Positions 6,955 through 15,019 of a stretch of 34,695 nt of DNA are shown piece after piece. Source of the stretch: Candidatus Poribacteria bacterium (GTDB taxonomy: Bacteria > Poribacteria > WGA-4E > PCPOR2b). The position numbers and the translations under genes are program-made. The notes below the pieces were generated by a model. That model worked only from the letters and a program-made list of their open reading frames with translations, was not told the DNA's origin and ran no database searches. The stretch lies in contig JADFGN010000011.1 in assembly GCA_022567695.1 (NCBI GenBank), positions 1 through 34,695 of the forward strand, written 5' to 3'. Position 1 is the stretch's first letter, and every line of letters begins with the position of its first letter.

Positions 6955-8055
6955 ATGGAAAAAGAAGATATGCGTATTCTGCTCATCACCGATGAGAATC
7001 AGAACATAACTGAGGTAGTTGCTAGCCTGAAGTCAAAGGGATTTTCCCTGGAAGTGCCTGCCAATCCAGAAGCCGGTAGAGACGTCTTAAAAGGGTATAA
7101 ACCTCACGCGCTCCTACTCAGCTTCCATACATTTGAATTAACAGAAGTTTATCATCTAAGTCTTCAACAAGATGAAGGGTTGTCCACGATTTTCCTCTGT
7201 ACAATATCAGAAGTGGACAAAGCCTTCCGACTCTTGACAGCGGGAAAGATTAATGACTACTTTATCCTCAACCCCATATATGATCCAAACCGACTTTCGG
7301 TCTGTATCCAGCATATATTCAATAATCTAAAACTTCGTGAAGAATTGCGGGAGAGTCAAGAGAAAGAGAATTTCAATAAGAGTGCCCAATTACAAGCGGA
7401 GGCGGAGCAAGCTCAAATGAGACTGGTTCAAAGCATTGAGGAAAAGCTTGCTGAATTTGAAAAGAAAATGGCATCGTCTGAATTTAATGATGCGGTTGAA
7501 GTGAAAGATTTGAAGAAGTTAGCTCAACACTTTGATCATTTGAAAAACGAGGAATTTGAATCCGCCTTTGAAAGCTTTCAGGAGGAATCTCTTGATTCGT
7601 TTGACGGTTATTTTGGCGAGTTAAAAACGCTGTATCACAAAAGACTCCAGCGAGAACGAAGCCATATCCAAGAATCGCACAATAAAAAGTCTCCTTATTC
7701 TATTTTAGTCGTTGAAGACGATCCCCAAAGCATGGAATTGCTAGTGGAAATACTGGAAATAGAAGGATTTAAGGTCTACCAAGCTAGAAATGGGAAGATA
7801 GCCGCTATGCTGGTCTCAAAAAACCTACCAAACCTGATCTTAATGGATATTCAGATCCCCGGTATTGATGGTCTGAAATTAACCCAAAAATTGAAGAGAC
7901 ATCCCAAATTTAAGGACATTCCAATTGTGATGGTGACGGCACACACCTCACAGGCCATCCTCCAACAAAGCCTTAAGGTACGTGCTTCTGGTCTCATTGC
8001 CAAGCCGATTAGTCGTAAGGTCGTGTTGGATAAAATTCGAGAGTTTCTCAATTAA
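6955..8055 (+). CDS. Pseudo-receiver/coiled-coil/receiver regulator
   Basis: A 366-residue protein. Residues 6-122 have the alternating pattern of a receiver but lack its active site: Asp-Asp is replaced by ITDENQN, the phospho-site region reads LLLSFHTFE with Ser56, and the Lys position reads ILNPIYD. Residues about 125-240 are charged, Glu/Gln/Lys rich and predicted helical coiled coil. Residues 248-366 form a complete receiver with VVEDD (252-256), Asp298 (LMDIQIPGIDG), Thr328 and Lys350 (AKPIS). No DNA-binding or enzymatic output is visible, so it probably scaffolds or dimerises to bring the intact receiver to a partner. Its ATG follows AAGGAGA. It ends the kinase operon. Confidence 0.85.
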   Translation: MEKEDMRILLITDENQNITEVVASLKSKGFSLEVPANPEAGRDVLKGYKPHALLLSFHTFELTEVYHLSLQQDEGLSTIFLCTISEVDKAFRLLTAGKINDYFILNPIYDPNRLSVCIQHIFNNLKLREELRESQEKENFNKSAQLQAEAEQAQMRLVQSIEEKLAEFEKKMASSEFNDAVEVKDLKKLAQHFDHLKNEEFESAFESFQEESLDSFDGYFGELKTLYHKRLQRERSHIQESHNKKSPYSILVVEDDPQSMELLVEILEIEGFKVYQARNGKIAAMLVSKNLPNLILMDIQIPGIDGLKLTQKLKRHPKFKDIPIVMVTAHTSQAILQQSLKVRASGLIAKPISRKVVLDKIREFLN

Positions 8056-8191
8056 AAAAATACGACCATAATCCGGTTACGTCGTCATTTCCCTGTCACT
8101 CACCATTTGGGCAATGCTTACCAACGTGAGAGGGCAGTTTGTGTCGTTGCTAAATATACTCTCGGCGAGGGGTGAAGGTTAAGATCTCCAG

Positions 8192-9006
8192 CTATATTGC
8201 TTTGGCACTCTTCGGCTCGCCTTTCGGGAAAGCTTTAATGTATTGCTGGAGGGCAACTCGTAACCTAGGCGGAACCCGATCAAGATGACCCGGTGCAAGC
8301 ATCGCTTCCCGATCCGCACAGTCTTCCCACCAGACAGGGACATCGATCCGCCAAAAACCTGCAAACAACGTTCGACGCCATACACCGTCGGGATTCAAAC
8401 CACGATGCAAAAGGTTTCCGTGACGAAAGGCAATATCGCCTGGTTCTAATTCAATGGTAAGTTGGCCCGGCATGTCATCGTTTCGATCGTTCCTATATAC
8501 GGCGACCTCTTCCTCAGTCGCCGAACGAGCATGGCTGCCAGGAATAACTTGAAGAAATCGATCTCCCGGTTCCAGAGGTGCGTGGAATGAACACTGTCGC
8601 AACAGGTCGCGTTTAAGTACCAGACCTCAACCGGATGGTCAACATGGCAGTAGTCACGATGCCAGGGTGTTCTGTAGTGGTGCCCGTTACCCGAGGCTAG
8701 CATGGTAAGCCAACTGCAACGAGTCGACGCATCAAAGATGGCTTCTATAGTTGGTATAATATCAGCATCAAACCATTCTCCCAAGGCTGGCTGATATTCG
8801 TCAGGAGTTAGCATGTTGTTGACACTGACTGGTATCCGGCGTTCCTCATCCACCCATTTGAGTGGTCTCTTAAACTCGCCAGCGCGTGCCTTTTCAAGAA
8901 ATTGCTCAACGGCATCGACCAACGACTGCACACACTTTGCGTCGAAAGCTTGTCGAATAATAATTTTTTGCAGTGTTTTTCGGTGTTCATCGGTAATTGC
9001 ATTCAT
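8192..9006 (-). pseudogene. Phytanoyl-CoA dioxygenase (PhyH) family protein, frameshifted
   Basis: Two overlapping minus-strand frames together make one PhyH-type Fe(II)/2-oxoglutarate oxygenase of about 270 residues. The front part (start at 9006, after AGGAGAAT) carries the metal-binding His-x-Asp in TPWHRDYCHVDHP. The rear part carries FLQVIPGSH and the distal His/Arg region HGNLLHRGLNPDG. The reading frame shifts near 8612-8614, a TTT run on the plus strand. Adding one A on the coding strand would give WYLKRDLLRQCSFHAPLEPGD and restore a continuous protein. The family hydroxylates small organic substrates and is often expanded in Poribacteria. Either the base is missing from the assembly or the gene has recently been inactivated; all active-site motifs are intact. 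Confidence 0.8.
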
Positions 9007-9068
9007 GTGGCTATTCTCCTGTCGCCAAACGTAACACGTCAGACGCAATTCAACATCAGGCAATACGC

Positions 9069-10049
9069 TCAAAGCATCATGTAATAATCAATGCTCGGCA
9101 GTTCCCGATACAAGCCGGCATTCCAGCACATCTGGCGCGTCTGCTCATTCACTTCACCTAAATCCGCACTCAAACTGACGTAGCGCAGATTCCTTTCACG
9201 GAAGGTGTTAAAAGCATCCACGCAGATCGCACACCCGATGCCTTTTCCTCGAAACTCAGGCGTTACACCAAGTGTAAAGATTTTGCCGAGTTTTTGTTGA
9301 TGCGTGGCACCGAGAAAAGCAAATCCTGCCGGACATCCATCTTCCATGACGATTCGCACTTTTCTAGGCGCATCGGCGGCTCGTTTGGTGGATTCATCGA
9401 CCCTGTGATTAAGTGTTTCCTTGAAGGCGATTTCAAAGATTTCGTGGCCCACTGTGTTCATGATGGATTCGTACACAGAACCCCAAGCCTTTCGGCACAT
9501 TTGTGAAATCAGATCTATGTCGTCTGGGTCCGCCCATCGGAAACTCAGCGAAGATCGGATGGGAATGCGTGCGACTTCATCAAGGTAATTGTAGTATTGA
9601 GAGCGTTTCACGCCCAAACGCATCCCGACATTTCGATATTCCGCCCGTGCCGGACCATGCGCCGGGTCCATGCCTGTATGCACCTTAAGACACTTGTAGC
9701 CCTTTATGTGAAAATTGTCCACCACCCAACGCATCTGTGCGGTGCCGATGCCGCGTCCCTGAAATCTCGGGTCAACCGCATTGCCGCCGAGTTCACCAAA
9801 GATACCTTCGACGGGTGCCTCCCATGTCGCGAACCCCATGATTTCATCATCAAGTTCGGTAACGATTCCGGCTGCGTTAATGAACCAACCTTCCTCCCAA
9901 CCTTTCCAAATATCGTTCCATATTTCATCACCGACGATCATTCGGTAGCGGTCAAAAATCGGCGTCCAAGCTTGGACAGCGATTTCGTGTATTCGAGGTT
10001 TATCATCGTCCGTCGAATGACGAATCGTTCCGGAGATTGGTGTTTTCAT
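9069..10049 (-). CDS. Tandem GNAT-domain acetyltransferase
   Basis: A 326-residue protein made of two GCN5-related N-acetyltransferase domains. The first (about residues 6-160) has the acetyl-CoA loop VDPRFQGRGIGTAQM. The second (about 166-326) has VTPEFRGKGIGCAIC and ends with the typical WNAGLY...YYM strand. Both loops keep the Q/RxxGxG/A pattern, so both domains may bind acetyl-CoA; double GNATs often use only one. The acceptor substrate is not predictable. AGGAG lies nine bases upstream of the ATG at 10049. It is 62 bases upstream of the frameshifted PhyH gene on the same strand and may be co-transcribed with it. Confidence 0.85.
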   Translation of the reverse strand: MKTPISGTIRHSTDDDKPRIHEIAVQAWTPIFDRYRMIVGDEIWNDIWKGWEEGWFINAAGIVTELDDEIMGFATWEAPVEGIFGELGGNAVDPRFQGRGIGTAQMRWVVDNFHIKGYKCLKVHTGMDPAHGPARAEYRNVGMRLGVKRSQYYNYLDEVARIPIRSSLSFRWADPDDIDLISQMCRKAWGSVYESIMNTVGHEIFEIAFKETLNHRVDESTKRAADAPRKVRIVMEDGCPAGFAFLGATHQQKLGKIFTLGVTPEFRGKGIGCAICVDAFNTFRERNLRYVSLSADLGEVNEQTRQMCWNAGLYRELPSIDYYMML

Positions 10050-10113
10050 GAAAGGTGCTCCTGAATGTCATAGTGTCGAACAGACATTTTCGGCAATTGT
10101 TAATCGGGTAACG

Positions 10114-10143
10114 TTGATATACATCCATCAAATCGATTATAAT
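10114..10143 (+). promoter_or_regulatory. Likely sigma70-type promoter of the toxin-antitoxin pair
   Basis: TTGATA at 10114-10119 and TATAAT at 10138-10143, separated by 18 bases, lie 35 bases before the antitoxin start. The -10 box is flanked by ATCGAT/TATCG and a second ATCGAT occurs at about 10163. Such repeats are a plausible operator for autoregulation by the AbrB-type antitoxin. Confidence 0.55.
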
Positions 10144-10178
10144 ATCGTTTACATTTTATCTATCGATGGAGGTTAATC

Positions 10179-10385
10179 ATGGAAACTGTAATTGTTTCTC
10201 CAAAGTATCAGATCGTAATTCCACGCGCAATCCGGAAATCATTAGGTATAGAACCCGGACAGAAAATTCAAGTACTGCAATCCCAGAATCGCATTGAACT
10301 TATTCCCTTGAAAGACATTAAGGAAATGCGCGGGTTCTTAAAAGGCATTGACACAACAGTCGAACGTGGTGGAGATCGATTATGA
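10179..10385 (+). CDS. AbrB/MazE-type antitoxin (VapB-like)
   Basis: A 68-residue protein whose first 45 residues form a SpoVT/AbrB swapped-hairpin DNA-binding domain (SPKYQIVIPRAIRKSLGIEPGQ). The charged C-terminal tail would be the toxin-binding part. The ATG follows GGAGG at a good distance. The stop overlaps the start of the PIN toxin gene by four bases (ATGA), the classic coupling of type II modules. Expected role: neutralise the toxin and repress its own promoter. Confidence 0.9.
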   Translation: METVIVSPKYQIVIPRAIRKSLGIEPGQKIQVLQSQNRIELIPLKDIKEMRGFLKGIDTTVERGGDRL

Positions 10386-10762
10386 ATTTAGTAGATTCAT
10401 CTGGTTGGCTTGAGTATTTTGCTGATGCCCCTAACGCCGACTTTTTCGCACCCGCTATTGAGGATTTTGACAATTTGCTTGTGTCCTCAATCAACATCTA
10501 TGAAGTGTTCAAACGCATCCTACAACAACGAAATGAATACGTAGCGCAACAGGCGGTTGTTTTAATGATGCAAGGAATCATTATAGATGTGAGTCCTTCT
10601 ATTGCGATGCATGCAGCCAAACTGAGTGACGAATTAAAAATTCCACTTGCAGACAGCATGATATTGGCGACTGCCCGCGACAACGATGCTGTTGTATGGA
10701 CACAAGACTCAGATTTTAAGGAACTTGAGGGAGTTAGGTATATTGAAAAGCAAAAAGACTGA
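10382..10762 (+). CDS. PIN-domain ribonuclease toxin (VapC-like)
   Basis: A 126-residue PIN-domain protein. The four expected acidic metal ligands are visible: Asp5 (NLVDSSGWLEY), Glu41 (SINIYEVFKR), Asp91 (LADSMILATA) and Asp109 (WTQDSDF). The length and motif spacing are those of VapC toxins, which cleave specific tRNAs or rRNA sites with Mg2+. Translation is coupled to the antitoxin by a four-base overlap. The pair has no close partner gene on either side and may be a mobile module; the target RNA is unknown. Confidence 0.92.
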   Translation: MNLVDSSGWLEYFADAPNADFFAPAIEDFDNLLVSSINIYEVFKRILQQRNEYVAQQAVVLMMQGIIIDVSPSIAMHAAKLSDELKIPLADSMILATARDNDAVVWTQDSDFKELEGVRYIEKQKD

Positions 10763-10787
10763 CAACCCATCCCATGTTATCATTCCT

Positions 10788-11534
10788 CTAACTACCATCC
10801 AAATGACGATCAATCGTCTCCGTCAGATGGCTCACGAGACGGGCGATTCCCTCTTCCCCTCTTTCGACAGAGGCAGTCCGGGCATCTTCACCCATCTGTC
10901 CAAACAGCGGATGGTTCGGATCGAAGCAGACACCAGCGTGCCGTTTTTCGAGTGGTGGCGCGTCACCTTTGGGCCAAGCCGAGGCATCCCGTCCCGGATG
11001 TAGGGCGTTCATATCAATTAACTCAGGAAACAGGCTGAGTCCGTAAGAGGTCTCCTCACGGGCGGCATGGTCGCCACGGAGCTTGATATCATCGCGACAG
11101 ATCGACATTTCAGTGCCCCACAAAATAAGGATGTCAGGATGGTTCTCTTGAACTGGCGGGATATGCTTGGTTAATATGCCCTGCCACGGATAATGGCCTG
11201 CGAGTAGAACAATCGCTTGAAACCCAAACCGGATGAGTTGTTCGGTCGTATTGACTAGAATCGAGGCGGTGGCTTCCTCCGGTTGATAGTGCGTCCAGAG
11301 GAAATCACCGTGACCGCCATTCGCTCCCCACCACATTGTTGGGAGAATGATGCCCCCTGTGTTCTCGGCGATTCGGATACAGATTCGCTCTGCCTTGATT
11401 CCATCGTATCCAACGGGGAGATGCCATCCGTGATGCTCGATAAGACCAAGCGGCCAAAAGGCAATTGGTGTAGATTCGATAAATTCAGCCAGTTCGTCGG
11501 GACGCAGTTCGTGGTATCGTTTCCAAAATTGCAT
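10788..11534 (-). CDS. Creatininase-family amidohydrolase
   Basis: A 248-residue protein of the creatininase/MftE superfamily of metal-dependent amidohydrolases. The metal-binding signature GLIEHHGWHLPVGYDG (residues 30-45; Glu33, His35, Asp44) corresponds to the family E-x-H...D motif. The second site GDHAAREETS (about 153-162) supplies the later His and Glu. The usual NGxGGN loop is replaced by AGHYPWQ, so the substrate probably differs from creatinine. The ATG at 11534 follows AGGAGAAT. It converges with the toxin gene, with 25 bases between their stops. It is the only complete gene between the toxin module and the asd-like pseudogene. Confidence 0.85.
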   Translation of the reverse strand: MQFWKRYHELRPDELAEFIESTPIAFWPLGLIEHHGWHLPVGYDGIKAERICIRIAENTGGIILPTMWWGANGGHGDFLWTHYQPEEATASILVNTTEQLIRFGFQAIVLLAGHYPWQGILTKHIPPVQENHPDILILWGTEMSICRDDIKLRGDHAAREETSYGLSLFPELIDMNALHPGRDASAWPKGDAPPLEKRHAGVCFDPNHPLFGQMGEDARTASVERGEEGIARLVSHLTETIDRHLDGS

Positions 11535-11566
11535 CGTTTATTCTCCTGTTTTGATTGACATGGGAA

Positions 11567-11590
11567 ATGGACAAATGGGCAAATGGGCAA
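11567..11590. repeat. Octamer tandem repeat
   Basis: Three tandem octamers (ATGGACAA, ATGGGCAA, ATGGGCAA) lie in the leader between the creatininase-family gene and asd. Confidence 0.7.
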
Positions 11591-11682
11591 GAAGAAAGAA
11601 AAAACAGAGCCACAAGTTCGTATACGACTTGGGTATAGTAACTTTTGGCTTTAGCCTTGGGTCACAGAGCACCAAGTCTTCA

Positions 11683-11706
11683 TTTGCATATTTACATATT
11701 TGCATA
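11683..11706. repeat. Octamer tandem repeat
   Basis: Three tandem octamers (TTTGCATA, TTTACATA, TTTGCATA) lie about 100 bases downstream of the asd-like stop codon. They have a different sequence from the octamers at 11567-11590 but the same unit size. Confidence 0.7.
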
Positions 11707-11806
11707 TTCCTTTGACCTTTCATACAAAGTTCAGTCCAGCGGTAGACATCGCCATAAAGTTGTTAAAGCATTCCGACGACTTCTCCCGACCTCATTTCCG
11801 TGTCCC

Positions 11807-12909
11807 TTACTTCGCCTCAAGATATCCTTCGGCTTTCAGCAATTCTGCTGTGAGTATTGCACCGCCAGCCGCACCACGAACCGTGTTGTGGCTCAACGCC
11901 ACGAACTTGTAATCGAAGATGTTGTCTTCGCGTAAGCGTCCGATTGTAATTCCCATGCCGTTTTCCGCATTGCGGTCTAGCTTCGTTTGTGGTCGATCTG
12001 TTTCCTCAAAGTAAGTTATAAACGCAACGGGTGCCGAGGGCAGTTTTAATTGTTGGGGCTTGCTTTTGAATCCCCTCCACGCTTCAATCATACGATCCAA
12101 AGTTGGCTTAATTTCAAAGGACACAGAAACGGCTGCGAGATGCCCATCTGTGACCGGTACGCGAATGCATTGTGCAGAAATTTCTGGCAGATTGGCGTTG
12201 ACAATCTGATCGTCTTTGATACTTCCCCAAATCTTGAGCGGCTCTCTTTCGCTTTTCTCCTCCTCACCACCAATGAACGGAATGACATTATCAACCATTT
12301 CAGGCCAACTATCAAACGTCTTTCCGGCACCAGAGATTGCCTGATATGTGCAGATAACCACCTTGAGTGGATTAAATTCGGCAAGTGAGTGTAAGGCTGG
12401 TACATACGACTGAATCGAACAATTCGGCTTGGTCACTACAAATCCAGATTTCGTGCCGAGTCGTTTTCGTTGCGTGGAAATAATATCAAGATGCTCCGGG
12501 TTAATTTCCGGTATAATCATCGGCACATCAGGCGTCCAACGGTGTGCCCCCGCAGCAGATATGACAGGGGTTTCTCGTTTGGCATAGGCATCTTCGAGAG
12601 CGCGAGTTTTCTCTTTATCCGAACTGCCAGTCGCATTTTTTATATCCGTTGCGTCAAAAACGAAGTCAACTTCGTCCGCAACCGCATCGACCTCCATTAC
12701 CTCTTTTACAGCAAGATCGGCGATATGAACTGGAAGGTCTTCTGCCATTGCCCATCGCCCTTCCACTGCTTCGCGATATGTTTGCCTGCCGACCGTTCAC
12801 TGGCAGCAACTGTGACAATCTCAAACCACGGGTGGTCTACAAGCATCGTCACGAACCGTTGTCCGACCATGCCGGTTCCACCAAGAATGCCGACACGTAA
12901 TCTTTCCAT
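11807..12909 (-). pseudogene. asd: Aspartate-semialdehyde dehydrogenase, frameshifted
   Basis: Two overlapping minus-strand frames make one protein of about 366 residues. It resembles the archaeal/fungal-type enzyme that reduces aspartyl phosphate to the semialdehyde for Lys, Met and Thr synthesis. The front (12909 start) has the NADP-binding [14 protein letters not shown] and AASERSAGK. The rear has the active-site Cys in TKPNCS, QAISGAGKTFDSW, and the substrate-binding RVPVTDGH. The frame changes at about 12781-12783, a TTT run on the plus strand. One extra A on the coding strand gives [18 protein letters not shown] and a continuous protein. As the enzyme is normally essential, a sequencing or assembly error is more likely here than true loss, unless another copy exists. 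Confidence 0.85.
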
Positions 12910-13009
12910 TGTTTTTTCCCTTCGTTATTATGATAAATTCACATGAAACCACGATCTAATCTTGACCATAATTGCTATAAAAATTATAATCAAAATCGTG
13001 CGAGGCGTC

Positions 13010-13042
13010 AAAAAAAAAGCGCCCCAGTTGACTAGGACGCTT
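13010..13042 (-). terminator. Rho-independent terminator after the adaptor gene
   Basis: On the minus strand AAGCGTCC pairs with GGGGCGCTT around a nine-base loop and is followed by a run of nine T. It lies about 15 bases after the stop of the adaptor gene and should end the export operon transcript. Confidence 0.85.
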
Positions 13043-13056
13043 AAACTACGTTTGGA

Positions 13057-14979
13057 TTACCCTCTGCCACCAAATCCTCCCGGCCCTTTCCGTTTACGCG
13101 GAGGTAGGATAACTCGATCGCCCTCCATCACGCCACTCTTAATGATGATTTCAGTAGCGTTCTGCATTCCTGTTTCAATAGGGATCTTTCGACCTTTCGG
13201 TCTGTTTTTGCCATCCGCAGATGTGCTTCCCTCATCCAGCGTCACGAACTTTTCCTTGGACATTTTAATCGTTGCCGTAACGCCAGCCAGTTTCTGTTTG
13301 CCATTGACAAGTAGTTCAATGGTACGCTGGCCAGGGCGTAGCCCGCGTTGTGAGCTATCTACACTAATCGTTACTTCGCTACTCCCAACGCTTACGACCT
13401 TTCCTTTGAAGGTTTTACCGGCTATATTTTTTATTTCGATCTGTTGATTTTCTTTGAAATCTGACGCAGCATTGCCAGCCTGTGCGGTGACGATTATCGA
13501 TGTTTTATCTTCGACGGCATCAATCGGTAGTAGCAGAACATCCTTTTCCTCGTAAGTAATAATATCCACATCGGTGCTCATGCCGGGGCGCAATTCAGAT
13601 GGTGAACCGGCGACCTCGATCATCACCTCAAAGGTAATAATGTTGTCACGTTCTTCACCGCTCGGTGCAATTTCGGCGACACGTCCCTTATATCTTTTCT
13701 TCTCATAGGCATCAACCTTGATTTCAGCGGATTGATCCAGACGTAGCCTTTCCATATCGACTTCATTGATGTAAGTCTTCACAACCATTTTCGATAAATC
13801 TGCAATCGTCATCAGCGGTGGACTTTGCGAGAAAGCGGATCGACCTGACGTGACAATTTCGCCCTCCTCCACATCTAGTCGCGTAACCGTGCCAGCCATC
13901 GGTGCCTTAATCGATGTCCAACCTAAACGTTCTTCTTGGTTTATCAAAGTGCTTTCATTTCGGAGAACACTCGCCGCCGCACTCACCGTCCCTTCCGCAA
14001 CGACACGCTTTTCATTTTCAATCGTTTCGATAATCTCTTTAAGCCGGGTTTGGGCAATTTGTAGTTGAAGCTGTGACTGTTCCTCTTGAGACTGCCTGAC
14101 TTCAATCTGTTTTTCCAGATTGATTTTCTGATAGGCCAAGGTGGCTTCACGGCTGGCAATCGCACGCTCCCGCGTTTTTATCGTTTGCGTTTGAGATTCG
14201 ACGGTCTTCTCTTGGGATTCCACGCGCTGAATAGAAGTTTTGTGTTGTGATGACGCATTGGCACGGCTTGATTCAGCATCCTCTAAGGACTTCTTGGCGA
14301 CCAGTTTTTTCTCAAACAGATCTTGATTTCGCTGGAGTTCGGATTCTGCGTTATCGAGGGTAACCTTAGCGGAGTCACGTGAGTTTTTGAGTTCAGAGAG
14401 AGATAAGTCTGCCCTGTTGAGTTCGATTTTGGCTTGCTCAAGGGCAATTTGATCTTGCGCCAAAGCGTTCTGCGTGGTTTGGATGTCAGTTTCCACCTGT
14501 GTAATTCGCGTTTTTGACTCCGCGATTGTTGTCTTCAAACTCGATTCGGAAATCTTTACGTTGTCTTTTGCCTGCCGCAACCCGCTATCGAGAGATTTCT
14601 GTGTCAAATCAACATTGAGTTCAGCCTGCTTAAACTGAGCCTTTGCGGCATCGACATTTGCTTGCGCCTGTTTTTTTTCCTGCTCAATCTGTTCGGGGTC
14701 GAGATCTATTAAGACGTCGCCCTTCTCAACATAATCACCCTCTTTGACATAGAGTTTAATAATTTCGCCTTCGACATTTGACTTGACTTCAACATCAAGA
14801 AGGGGTTCAAGGTTTCCCGTCGCGCTAATTCGCATTTGGAAATCCCCACGCCTGACCACTTCGACTTTTTTCTCCGCGGTGATGTCGTCTGATTTTTTTC
14901 CTCCACAACTGACGAATCCAACGGCAGCAGCAATTGCTAAAGCCACAATCACGACAAGACTGATGATGATTTTTTTCAC
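13057..14979 (-). CDS. MacA-like periplasmic adaptor (HlyD/RND family) with extended coiled coil
   Basis: A 640-residue membrane-fusion protein. It has a short N-terminal helix (residues 4-22) ending in VSCGG, possibly a lipoprotein signal. A biotinyl-lipoyl-like half motif follows (GNLEPLLDVEVKSNVEGEI, about 56-74), then a very long Gln/Glu/Ala-rich helical hairpin (about 95-345), the second lipoyl half (SIKAPMAGTVTRLDVEEGE) and beta-barrel domains. It ends in an Arg/Gly-rich tail (KRKGPGGFGGRG). MacA proteins are usually near 370-400 residues, so the hairpin is unusually long. The start is a GTG with AAGGAG ten bases upstream. It is the last gene of an operon with two MacB-like permeases and would bridge them to an outer-membrane channel. 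Confidence 0.88.
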   Translation of the reverse strand: MKKIIISLVVIVALAIAAAVGFVSCGGKKSDDITAEKKVEVVRRGDFQMRISATGNLEPLLDVEVKSNVEGEIIKLYVKEGDYVEKGDVLIDLDPEQIEQEKKQAQANVDAAKAQFKQAELNVDLTQKSLDSGLRQAKDNVKISESSLKTTIAESKTRITQVETDIQTTQNALAQDQIALEQAKIELNRADLSLSELKNSRDSAKVTLDNAESELQRNQDLFEKKLVAKKSLEDAESSRANASSQHKTSIQRVESQEKTVESQTQTIKTRERAIASREATLAYQKINLEKQIEVRQSQEEQSQLQLQIAQTRLKEIIETIENEKRVVAEGTVSAAASVLRNESTLINQEERLGWTSIKAPMAGTVTRLDVEEGEIVTSGRSAFSQSPPLMTIADLSKMVVKTYINEVDMERLRLDQSAEIKVDAYEKKRYKGRVAEIAPSGEERDNIITFEVMIEVAGSPSELRPGMSTDVDIITYEEKDVLLLPIDAVEDKTSIIVTAQAGNAASDFKENQQIEIKNIAGKTFKGKVVSVGSSEVTISVDSSQRGLRPGQRTIELLVNGKQKLAGVTATIKMSKEKFVTLDEGSTSADGKNRPKGRKIPIETGMQNATEIIIKSGVMEGDRVILPPRKRKGPGGFGGRG

Positions 14980-15019
14980 GGTCCAACAACTCCTTAATTT
15001 TTATTCGAATTGATAATTG

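Noticed and set aside
9597-10064. A 155-codon plus-strand frame opposite the GNAT gene
   Set aside because: It lies entirely opposite two intact GNAT motifs and has no recognisable content.
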